From: Chaetorhynchus papuensis
Taxonomy: Eukaryota > Chordata > Aves > Passeriformes > Rhipiduridae
Length of the DNA: 64,000 nt
Assembly: GCA_013396525.1 (NCBI GenBank)
Contig: VWYX01000396.1
Coordinates: 62,001-126,000, forward strand
Direction: 5' to 3'
In this document: positions 24,801-36,800 of the stretch, one piece after another
How the letters are laid out: the number at the start of each line of letters is the position of its first letter
How positions within the stretch are numbered: position 1 is the stretch's first letter
Program-made: the position numbers and the translations under genes
The notes under the pieces: model-generated
What the model was told of the DNA's origin: nothing
The model's database searches: none
What the model saw: only the letters and a program-made list of their open reading frames with translations

Positions 24801-27800
24801 AATTGACTTTTTTTGAATCGCTTCTGGTTGATTCCCTTAATATAAGTTAACCATAAGTTTGTAGGGACTGAGGTTTGGTAAATTAACTGGTCTCGTGTGT
24901 TGCTTTTAATTTCTTACTAATGCCATCTGCTGGCAACATGCAGAATATTTTGTTTCCATTTTAGATACGAACAGTAGGAAATGACCCAGAACATGTAGTT
25001 GTTTAACTTGCTAAATGAAAATTCTCTCAACATTTTGGGGTTTTTTAAAATATGGGCATCTCTGCTTTTATAATTGATTTGAGACAATATTATATTTCTG
25101 TTTTCAAGGTACAGGAATGTCTTAAATCTCTGCAGCCCAAGAGCATGTGGAAAGTTTTTTTATGGAGCTTTTTGTTTTGTTCCCTTTGAACATTTTGCAC
25201 AGTTTTGAATTGCTGACCACAACGCTTAACCAAGTATATATGATATTTTAACAAAATACCATGGTCAGTTTATCCCAGTAATGTTTGTTTATGTAGGAAA
25301 TAATATTAACATTTTGGTCAAACTTCATATATACTGTGTTGTAATACAAACATTGCAGTTTTGATGAAAAACAAAAATGCAATAAATATCTTTCTTCAGT
25401 AAGACTGAAGTTGATTGAGGGGAAGCTGAAAAATGTGCTATGATCAGAAGGCTGACAGGCTTAGTATTTCAGTCTCTTACAGAACTGGCTAATGTCCAAA
25501 AATACAAGCAAGGAAAACCTCACAGTGTTCTCACAGATCTGAATGCTTACACTTTTTCCTCCTGAAAACTTGCTTTCTGAGATGCCTGTAGAAATGCCAA
25601 TTGTGGGATTAGGTGGTGTTTGTCTGTAGTACAGTAGTTAGTGCCTTGCTGCTTGGGCCCTGCTACTTGAGCCCAAAAAAATGTAAAACTTGATTTTTAA
25701 ATTAGGTGGTATCTCATGCTTTAATCATCTGTACAATTAAATATTTTGCCAAGAGGCATTTCTTCTCAAAGCTATTCAATTCTGAGATGCCTATTTCAGA
25801 AGAAGGGCTTGACCTTTGAACAGACAGTACTATAGTGGGCATGTTTTCTGTTTAAGGTCACGCACGTGGTTGGCAAAGGAGTTTAGTGACCTGTCTGCCA
25901 AAGTTGATTCTGTCTGTGGCTCTGTGGAAAAAGGTTGCTCATTCTGTACTGCTTATGTGGTCTGTATCACCTTTCTATTGACTGTAAAGGAAACCTATGA
26001 AGGTTAATTCTTAGCATCGGTGAATGCTCTTGGAGCTCCTTCCCATAGTTCTTGGTTTCTTCCTCACTTCTCAAGCCCGGTGCAGTGGGTAAATGGAACA
26101 GTAACAGTTACATTCAGAACTCTAGTGAGCCTCTGTTGTAATTGAAAGTAGTGTCTGTGCCTGGATAAGCATTTGAAAAAAGTTTTACTGAAAGCTGATT
26201 GTGCTCCAAATTTGTATTTATGTTACAGCTTTTTAAATAGTTGCCTTTCTGTATCACCTGATTTTTCTCCCACCGTTTTTCTGGTTTTCCTTGTTCAAGT
26301 AAAGACGTGCATTTTTGTTATTAACCTTGTTCTCTGAGTCTGTTTTATGAGTGTTAAAACAGTTGGTGCTAAATGAATGTTTTTGGAAGCTTTACGCTTC
26401 TGCTTCCCACCACTGTTTCGCCTCTAAATACTAAATTTTGTTCTCTTAAGTGGTTTATAAATTGTTAGAGTAAGTAAGAAATGGATGTAGGGTGTATTGT
26501 CTTGTCTCATATTTTGCAATAGGCCTTGAGTATATTTTTGGTTATTGTAGTCAATTGATGGAATACACGACCTCTCTTTTTAAGGCACTTTGATTCTAGT
26601 ATCTTTCACTGAATGTTCCTGTGTTTAAGTAGCTGGTATTTAGGTCATAGTAATACTTATTTTTAATGAAGGAAACTCTCCTAAATTAATCCTGGATGGA
26701 TTGTACCAGAATCCCCTCTTGCCTGTCCTTTATTATTAAGCCTCCCTGCTCTGAAAACTGAGTATTTTCCAGCTAGACCAGGGTTGAGCATTGAATGCAG
26801 AGTGGATAAGAGTACCTGTGTTATTACTTGTCCCATTCAGGAAATGATGAAGAATAGCAGTAGAAGCAATGCAGTGGTCAAGACTTACTTGTACTGGAGA
26901 AGCTAATTTCTGCCCTAGCCATAAGAGATGCATAGCTAATGCCTCATTCACTGGCGTTTTAGTTGGCTAGGTCGTCACAAGGATTACTGGATCGCAGAAA
27001 AGATGTATGATTACTGCACGAATGTGTTGTGTTGGTAAATAGGTAAAAGCAAATTGGTTGGAAAGGCACAGTTTTTTCATCTTTTGCCTTTTATTTTAGT
27101 CATGAGCTAAAGTTCTGAGCTGCTTCTAGAAGCTAATTCTAACAAACTCCAAATAAAATCATATTTTCAAGTTGTGAAGGGGTGCAAGAGAGTAAATGAG
27201 GATTTTTCTGGGTTTATGAGATAACAAAGAGCAAGTGCTATCAGAGTTGGTTTGTCTCATGCTAGTCAGAAGTTGTATTTTTAACGTTAGTACTTCACAT
27301 GATTTGTGTGCTCCCGTGTTTGTTCACGCTCTCAAAAAAAGGCAGCTGTTGATGACTGTTGGAGACAGTAATCTTTTAAAAAAAGATTTTTTTCTTTGGA
27401 CTCTAAAAGCACTACCCCAGTAGTGCTTTTAACTAGTTTTTTTTAAAACAATTCTATCATGTGGTAACCTCACATGGGAAAAAGCTCATAAGGAGAAATG
27501 GGCCACCAAACTCATTAGTAGGACACTTTCAAATAGATGTAAAAATACTGCATTTTGTTCAGAAAGTTAATGATTAATTATGTTTTTTCCAAAGTTGCTG
27601 GTGTCCTTTTAAATCAAGTTAGTATCACTTCATGGCATAGCAAAAAAGCCTCTGTTAGATACCTTAATGTCAAAGAAAAAATCACATCAGTATCTATTTT
27701 AATTTAAGATTCAGAAATATCAAGTTTATTTTAAAAATCAGCTCAAGGAGTTAATAAGATATGTGCTAAGAAATAGAATTCACATCCAATACAAATAAAA

Positions 27801-30800
27801 CTAGAAAAGTGAACCAGACTTGATTTATGATGTGAGTCAAGTGCACTTCAGTTTTAAATGTTGATATTTCGTGGTGCCTTTCGCTGTTTAAAAAAAACCC
27901 ATTTAGGTAACCTGGATTCAGTTGTCTTAGTGTGATTAAATCATATGTTGCAACGAAAAAACTGCAAGTTATCTCAGTCATGCACACACAAATAACTGCT
28001 TGAGAAAGGTCGTGAAGATATAATTTTTTGTGCTCAAATAGATCTTTCTGGTTTAGTACTCCTTTTTCTACTTTAATATTGTGATTTAGTGCATATAAAC
28101 CATAGTTTGTATATTGAAGAAGGCACTGCCTTTGATACAAAACCTTCTCTTGCAAATTGTTACCACCTTTTTCTCTCTGTTTAAAGATAAATCAATAGAA
28201 ACTGCCTTGTTTAGATAGTTTGTCCTAGTTAGGATTTTTGGTTGTAGGAGCAGTCAGTGCAGGTGGTGCCCTGCTACTGCCGCTGTGTGTCGCTGCAGGG
28301 CTCTATTGTTGTGCAGCCCTCGGAATTCAGCATCAGTCCTTGTGCAGAATTTGGCAGCTTCTGTTACCGCTCGATTTTTTTTTTTTTTTTTTTTCTTTTT
28401 TTTTTCTTGCATGAGGGGGCTGCTGGAAGGGTTGCAAGTTTGTTCCTGCCCCCATGTGCTCCTTTAAACAGAATCATCAGGAAATTAATTAGAAGTTGTG
28501 CAACAAGTACCTCCAATTTATTAATATAAATTACATAGTAATTGCATTTGTTTTTCATCTGTCTTTTGCCTTGCAGACCAGAATCTGTAGAAGCTAGCCC
28601 TGTGGTAGTTGAAAAATCGAACAGTTATCCGCACCAGTTGTATACCAGCGGCTCGCATTCACACAGTTACATTGGTTTGCCCTATGCAGTAAGTTTTGTG
28701 CTAAGTATTCTGGACAAAATATATTATGTAAAAATCTGCTGGTTTTATCTGGAAAAACTGATTCATGCTTATATTCCTATATCTTACTGGGAGGTGGGTA
28801 AGTTGGCTAAAAATGGTCAATTAGAAGCAGAATACAGAACATAGTGCACTTAAATGTATGATGTAGTTGAGAAGTTAGAAAATAAGATTGAATTGTGACA
28901 TAACTAAAATTTTAACATTTTACTACAAAAATAAGAAGCCTGAAGTTCTATGGCAAATTAGTTCTTGCATGTTGGCTTGAATAACCATCAGTGTATGAGC
29001 ATTTACAATAACTTACCTTTTAACAAAATCCTAGGACCATAACTATGGTGCTCGGCCTCCTCCAACGCCTCCAGCTTCTCCTCCTCCATCAGTGCTTATA
29101 AGCAAGAATGAAGTAGGCATATTTACCACTCCCAACTTTGATGAAACCTCCAGTGCTACTACCATCAGTACGTCAGAGGATGGAAGCTATGGGACAGATA
29201 TTACCAGATGCATTTGTGGCTTTACACATGATGATGGATATATGATCTGTTGTGACAAATGCAGGTAATGAATATTAAAATAACTTAAAAAGTGAAAATT
29301 ACTTAAAACTTAAGGCTGCACTGAAGGTAAATGTAACTAAATGGTGTTTTAATTATGTTGAGTCACAAGAAATTTCCTTCCCTCAGAAAAGTGCTTTAAG
29401 GTTGTGTGGTTTTCTCATAGGCAATGTAGTTAGTTAAGGCCAGTGAGTATTGTATAATTTATTCTGGTCAGTCTTGACTACTCATTAATTTGGTCATGCC
29501 TTTACTTGTGCATTGCTGCTTAATAAAGGTATACCTTTTTCCCCTCTAAAAAGGATGTCTCTGGTACTCTGTCTCAAGTTAGTTATTAGTATGGTAAAAT
29601 AAAGACCTAGGCATTACTTAATCTGCATGTACTGAGTAATAAAGCGTCTTGGTGAATTACGTATATATGAATCAAAGAACTGGAAGGATGCAAAATAATG
29701 TGAAAGAAGCTTCTCCAATATTGGTTTCTCTGTGCATGATCTTTCTGATAACTCTTTAATTTTCAAAGGATTTAGTTAATAAGTATGAAAAGACTAACCT
29801 AGATTCTTATTGGAGAAGCTGAAGTTAAATGTTTAGACTTCTGAGTTTATGCTTAAGCACCTACTTGATCATAGTATAATAAGAGACTGCTGTTTTCCGA
29901 CTTGGAAAAATAAGATTAGAAATTTTTAGAGCTGATATACTTAAGAGGAGAAGACAAATCTCACATTTCTACTCAATTTTAGCCTGTATATGTACATTCA
30001 GTATGGTTAATGAATGCTGCTGAATTTCTTAGATCTTTGTGTATTTATAAAATAATAGTTATAGCTAATTAAAATATTAATTCGAGCTCCATCCTTCTGT
30101 CTGCTTATGTAATAAGCTTGTTAGTAATTTCTGATGGTCCTTGATTCTGATAATCTTGCTCATTATTTTGAAATGTATTAAGATGTTCTTCCAGCACCAG
30201 TTAGGTAGAGTTTTTTTCCTTCGAAGACGAAATTTTCTGTGAGGAGTTGTGAATTTACCATGACTCTTTCCAAGTGGGAAGATAACTATTTTTTTGTCCT
30301 TCATCCTTCTAGCAATGTAGGGATGTGTGTAAACTACTGTTTTAGGTTAGCCTTCAGTCTGGCAAGCAGTCTCTTCCCTGACTCTGGGAATCAGTTAAAG
30401 CTCTTTCTATGCTGCACAGCAGTACTACCAGTTTATAACAGGGTGTATAAAAATGTGTATTTCTTTTTCTCTTAAAATATATAAGGAAATCGAACCGTAT
30501 CTTGGGGTATATTTGTCTATATAAAAATATTTTATGTATCTGTTTCTAAAAGGGAATTGAATCCTTTTGTATAAAACCAAACCACTTGTTGTTATGTAAA
30601 GTGTAAGTCTTGTTGCTGAGGGTATTTGTCTCTGTCTTGTTCTCTGCTATTATAATTTACCATTTTATTTCTGATGCTAGAGAAAAATTTCCAGGAGAGA
30701 AAATGAGTCAGCTAGCAGAGTGGTGGCAAAGACAGTGATTGAGATGTAGTTTTAGGCAGTATTGAATCTGAGTAAAGATGACAATGAAAAAAAAAAGAAC

Positions 30801-33800
30801 AGCTTACTTTCTCTCTGTATTGTGCACACAGTTTTAAAAACTGTACTTTAAAGTTGGGGTTTTGTTTTGGTGTTTTTGTAGTGTCTGGCAGCACATTGAC
30901 TGCATGGGGATTGACAGACAGCATATTCCTGACATATATCTGTGTGAACGTTGCCAACCCAGGTAAGTAGTTTTGTTGATTTTGAACTCTAGAACGGAAT
31001 AGAAGAGTGCACAACTGATGTTTTTCTAAGTATCTGAACATTCAGGTAGTTTACTGTTTATTCTGTAATAGTCAATGGGAAATGCTACAGGTCTGGTTTC
31101 ATACTTAGATGCACTGATTTATTTTCTAATTTCAGGAGTTTAGATAAAGAAAGAGCAGTGCTTTTGCAACGAAGGAAAAGGGAAAATATGTCAGGTGAGT
31201 AAAATTTAAAGCTCTTTTCTTAGTAAAGGTCATAAAATAAGTATAAATTACGTATGTAGACTTAAGAGTGCATACATGGTTCCTGCAGTTTTGACAGCCT
31301 TCAGCATATAAGGTTCAGTAAATCAATGCCTTTTACATGACTGTATTGTTACAAGATAACATCATAGCAGAATTGTTGTAGTTCCACATTTTTATTAATG
31401 GTTTTCAGCACTACCTTTTTTTTATAGCAGTGCAGAATAATTCAATTTGTTGAACAGTGTTCAAGTTTCATAGTAAGCAATGTTGCTTTTCTAATAACTA
31501 TAACTCGTTTGAGTAAGGTGCTGAAAATAAGATGGAAAAGCTTCAAATTTCTTCTTATGGGTTTCTAGGTCTTCTTTCTTTCTGGAAAAAAGTTTTGGGA
31601 GGAAATTCTGGTTTGTTGGATGTAGCTTGGGTGTTTTGGTATGGCTCTGGGATTGTTTGGACAATGGGAAAAGTTGCTAAACTGAGTTACTACGATGTAG
31701 GTTATAACGATGCTTTGAGGGTTTTTTGCCTTTGATAACCAGGTGGCCTGTAGTGCAAGAACCTGTTTCAGTCTGTGTATTTTATGCAAGTAGTTCTTGT
31801 ACTTGTTGATGGGATTTCAAAACTCATCTGGCCTAACTTGTCAGGAGTTCTGTCTGGCCATTACCAAAGTGTGTTGTAGAATTATTGGTTGACAGCTGGT
31901 GCTTTCAAGCTCTATTACAAAAGTAATAATTTGAGAGGAGTTCATCGTCCTAAATGTAACATGTTTTACTTTCAGATCACATCTCTGAAGTAGTGGAGTA
32001 TATGTGTGCGTGTGTGTGTGTGTTTTAAAAATACCATGTAGATATGGCTTCAGAAAATCTGCTTCTTGGTGCCGTTGACACTTCATTGTTGTCAGGTACT
32101 AAGTTGTTTAAAGTCCCTTAAAGGCATTCATGACCTACTTATAAAAACACAATCATTTTTTGTTTTGTCTGTTTTCATTTTAACAAAACCAAGCTTATTT
32201 TATAAAGTTTTGGTTGACCAAATAGGTCAACCAAATTTAAATTCTAAAAATTTTTAGAATTTAAAATTATTTTTGCTGCTTCTATTAAAATAGTAGAACA
32301 AGTAGATTTATAACTCAGTTGGAGTTAATGAGTTCACTGAGTGGTCTGACAATACTGTGAGGTTGAACTTGAATTTTCATACAGAATAGGGGAAGTTGAT
32401 GATCTGAGCTATTTAAATAATGTCTTGGGATTTGCAGGCACACTATCTGATCATTTACTATAAACTTAAGGGAGAAAAAATTAAAAATCTTAGGAGGAGC
32501 TGACGAGATCTCACCTTTGAAGTAGTGTTTAACCCTCCTCAGTCTTGATTATCAGTGTTATATATCTGTTATATGCATTCAATAGGAAAGGAAATACTAA
32601 ATGGCAAAGCAGAAGTATCAAAACAGAGGTAAAAAGAAAGGCAAATTCAGGTCCTCATTAATATAAAATGTGGTCAAAGTGCAGTATTGATTACTGTGAT
32701 TTATTAATACATGTCTGTGCTTACACCTCTTAACTTCCATTTAGCGTGGCTGAATGCACTTTGCTTTGACTGCTGTACAGTTCAGTTGGACTTAGTTTTG
32801 GGTATAAACTGTGAGACATTAGTAAAATGGGCAATTTTCATAGATGATTTCAAGTAGGAAGAGCAAAAGTGGCATCAATTTGAATGGATCTTTTCAATGT
32901 TTTAGATGTTCAACAGGAGCAGAATGTTACTTTTAACTTAATTATTACTAAATTACAGGTTTTGATAAAAGGTAAGACTGCATATATTGGATGATCTTTG
33001 ATGAATAAGTCTATATATATAGGGCTTTTCATTTAGATATGAGAATTTTTTACAGTATAGTGTTTTTATTGTAAAGATTTCTAAAGGCTTAGCTGTGTTT
33101 TTCATCCAAAGATAAGTAAGGGGATAAAGTATTAGACCAGTTGGTTTCTTTCAAGAGAAGAGCTTTTAAATGAACATTTTACATGATAGAAAATTGTGTG
33201 TGTTAAACTTCTATGTGTAACCACATCACCTTTTTTTCTGGCAACATTTTTAGCCCTTTGTTCTGGGGCCTGTTGTATGAGATGTTGATGATTTTGTGTT
33301 CCTGGTATAAAAGTCCAATTCTGGTGCAGCTTACTGTGCACTGGATTACCTACTGTGGTTCAGTGAAGTGAGCACCTTTGTTAAGCCCATACTCAGTTGT
33401 GTACTGGATGTTTTGGGTTTGGTTGGTGGGTTTATTTTTCAGGTTTTTTTTGTTTGGTTTGGTTTAGGTTTTTTTTAAGATACAGTATCTAGGTGTACAG
33501 CTTACACAAGGATGTTGCTTTAAGCTGTTTGGTCTAGAAATTGATGCTGTCAAGATGACTTGCTGCTTCTGGGTAAATGAATCTGGGCCCATAACTCCTT
33601 GTGAAATTTGGAGAGTTTGTATCTTGCTTCTGATGTGCACATTCAAGATCTCCCCTTAGTGTGCTTTACCAAGGCTCTTCAAAGTGAAAGCAGGTTATGT
33701 AGGTTGGAAAGGAGTGTCTCAAAACAACACTATGTAATTATATGTTCAGTTGAGGTAATTATTCTTTACAGTAAGTTAGAGCACAGTGTAGACAACAATA

Positions 33801-36800
33801 TTGAAATGTTGCTTCCCTAAGGAAGACAGTGTTTTGTGGGGTTTGGGGCAAGGGGGAGAGGTGTGTGGCTGTGATGTCATGATTCTGTAGGCACTGCTGT
33901 GTATACTACAGATGCTGACAGTTTCCAGAAGGCCTGGGGTTTCTATTTCTCAGGAATTGGTTATTCTGCTATTTATTCTTCTTTGATTAGACATTTCTTC
34001 TTTCTGTGTGCTTTTTATGCTCATTTAGAAAATATTTTCAGCAGAGATGTAAACAAATTAGAGAAAACATTATCAATTCCTGATTTATGAAGTATAATTA
34101 CATGCCTGATAAAGTGTTCAAAAGAATGACCAAGATTGTAAAATTGGATTGTTTGCTATGCACAGAAGGATCCTGTTAAGGAATGTTGTGAGCAGGAAAA
34201 ATCCAGAGTAACCAGTAGCTGGAGTTCTTTATTTAGTAAAGAAGGTTTTGAGAATTAGGACTGCTGAGTGCACTGATTAAAGCAACATCCTTCTGAGACC
34301 AGAAGGAATGTTTTCTCTGCTCTCGTGTTAAGTATTTGCTTCTGTGCCTTATGAGAAAAAGTTTTGCTTAGTGTAAAGTGTGTTTCCTGAATGCAGAATA
34401 TTAGGAAAAGCTGCTAAAATCTGTGAAGTCTGTACCGAGCACATGCAAACAGCAGTCTCTTATCTGTATGCATCATCTCTCTTCCAATCCTCCCCATCCT
34501 TCACAGCCTTTCATCTTGACAGAACTAGGGTAATCCTGTTTCAGGTCAGGATATGTGTTTGTCTGACATAAATGCTGATGTATGCTAAATTTCAGGCTTT
34601 GGCCTTTAGGTCTGTAAGAGCACAGCACAAAGGAAAATATCTGTCAGTTTGTCTGATGGTCTCTTTTCCCTAAGAAGCAGAATGTTACTGTTAGGGGATT
34701 TTGAGTACAAAAGGCTTTTGGCTAAATTGACGTATTAACCCTGAATAAGGCATTTGACAGTGCAGATTGCTGCTGAAATAGTTGATTATGACTTACATGT
34801 GAGAATTAATAGAGGTTCACAAGAAATGCTGGTCAGTCATTAATTTTAATCCTTTCTAGAATACAGTCATCTGAGGGAGTACAAATGTCGTATTACAAGT
34901 AAAAGCTATATATAAGTGAATAAATTAACAGATTTTTTTTTAACCTTTTTTTCTGATTCTAATTTTGCTTGAAATGGAATATGGTCATTAATTCCATTCA
35001 AGGAATGGAATTTAATCTGGTACCCTTTTCTTACCTTGCATTACAAACCTCTCTTAATTACCAGTTTCTCCTTGGTGCGTCATTTTCATGCTGTTGCAAC
35101 TGTTGGTGAATTTTGCATATGAGTGCTTGGAGTGTTTGTCAGTATGAATTTTTGTGTTTTGAAAGCAGATGTAGAGTAACTAGTGAATGTTCTTTCTGCA
35201 GTACTTGATTATTTACAGAATATTCTTTGTTTCAAAGATGGGGATACCAGTGCGACAGAGAGTGGTGATGAGGTTCCTGTGGAACTGTATACTGCTTATC
35301 AGCATACACCAACGACAATTACTTTAACTCCTACAAGAGTTACAAAAGTCAATGATAAGAAGAGGAAAAAAAGTGGAGAGAAAGAACAGAACATAGCAAA
35401 ATGTAAAAAAGTAAGTGAATGTAATTTCTCTTATTACTCTGTGTTAAAAATTACAGCTATGTGACATTTCTTACCAAGAGACACCGATTTAAAAATCAAG
35501 CTGTTTTACTACCTGGTTTTAGCTTGAAATGTATTACTCTGCAGTAAATTATAGTCTTCTTGGGTGCCTGACCCCCATGACCCCTCCTTATTTCAAGTTA
35601 ATATATCCTGGCTGAGAATGTTAAGTTTTATAATTGAGGCAGAGTCTCACCTCAGGAATTGCATTTGCATGACCGGGCAGACCAAGCTTTGAGATACCCA
35701 AAGAAGAATTCCTTGATAGTCTTCATTTGTGTTGGTTTTAAGTACAGAAATGTTTGCTGTCAGTTGTCCTGATGTGACTCCACGTCCATTTATTTGAGTT
35801 GAAATTGTGTGGAAGTGTGCGGTCAGAAAGTAAGCTGCTAAAGGAATTAGATTAAAAAAATGCTGACATTATAATGTTTAGGTACAGGTGTATAAACAGT
35901 GTAATACATGTGAAGACAATACATTTGTGAAGAAGTAAAGTACATGGAACTTCCTAAACAAGTGGTTTTCATAGTTAATTTCATTGGCTTGGATGAGAAT
36001 TTTGTCCTTTAAAACTTGAAAATCAGAATAAGTTATTGATGTCTTTTTGGAAATCTTTAGTAAAATGTTTTCTTTTGCTTGAACAATTCTCAATACAAAT
36101 CTATTGCCTTGTATTCTTCCATTAGCTCTGATACTTTGGCTCACATTCTGAAATTCTAGAGAGTCAAGTTGTAATGAGGGAGAAAGGTAGAGGTACATGA
36201 CTACTGTGCACTTAGGTTGGAATGCTGAATTGATTTTTAAAATATATTTTGTGAGCTGTTACCTCTTACCTTGAGATTTCAGCACAGCTTGTTCTGTTGT
36301 TTTCAACTTGCGTGTTTAATTGAAAAGCTAATTCCTTTAGAGATTTTGTATTTCCTCCAATGAATATAAATATCTAATTTTATTCCAGGCATTTCGAGAA
36401 GGATCCAGGAAATCTTCAAGAGTAAAGGTAATGTGATTTTGTTTGGGTTTTGTTTCAAACCTTAACTGTACATTACTCAAGGAATAAGCATCAAGAGAGT
36501 AATTTGGGCTGTACGCTAAGCACTACAATATTCTCTTCTTAGTTACTAATACATTACATATGCATCACAGTGATTTTTAATTAAGGTATGTGCACTACAT
36601 CTTTGTCCTGCGAAATTAACTGAAATAATTAGTGCAAATTTTTGTTTCAAGAATAGGTGGTTTTCAAGAGCCAGTGGATGAATTGGGGCACATGTGTGCT
36701 ATGCAAGGGAGTAAAATTGAGTGAACACCTCATTTGAACTTAGTGGCTCCAGCTTTTCATAACTGTTAAGCAGCGAAATAATGAACTGGCTGTATTGCAT

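Larger units (their letters stand above)
21864..28576 (+). other. KMT2E: KMT2E intron after coding exon 1 (6.7 kb)
   Basis: AT-rich intron without recognisable transposons or exons. It contains a G run at 22512-22521, a hairpin pair at 27370-27431, and a poly-T tract at 28375-28410. It ends in TTTTGCCTTGCAG. Confidence 0.85.

Noticed and set aside
28257..28529. Frame with a long Phe run
   Set aside because: It is a translation of the intronic poly-T tract.
33410..33480. Telomere-like GGTTT repeats
   Set aside because: Units are irregular and not TTAGGG; similar simple G/T tracts recur in other introns.
35219..35237. Third possible acceptor (TTTACAG) for coding exon 6
   Set aside because: Adds 19 bases and breaks the KMT2E frame, so it would give a non-productive transcript.
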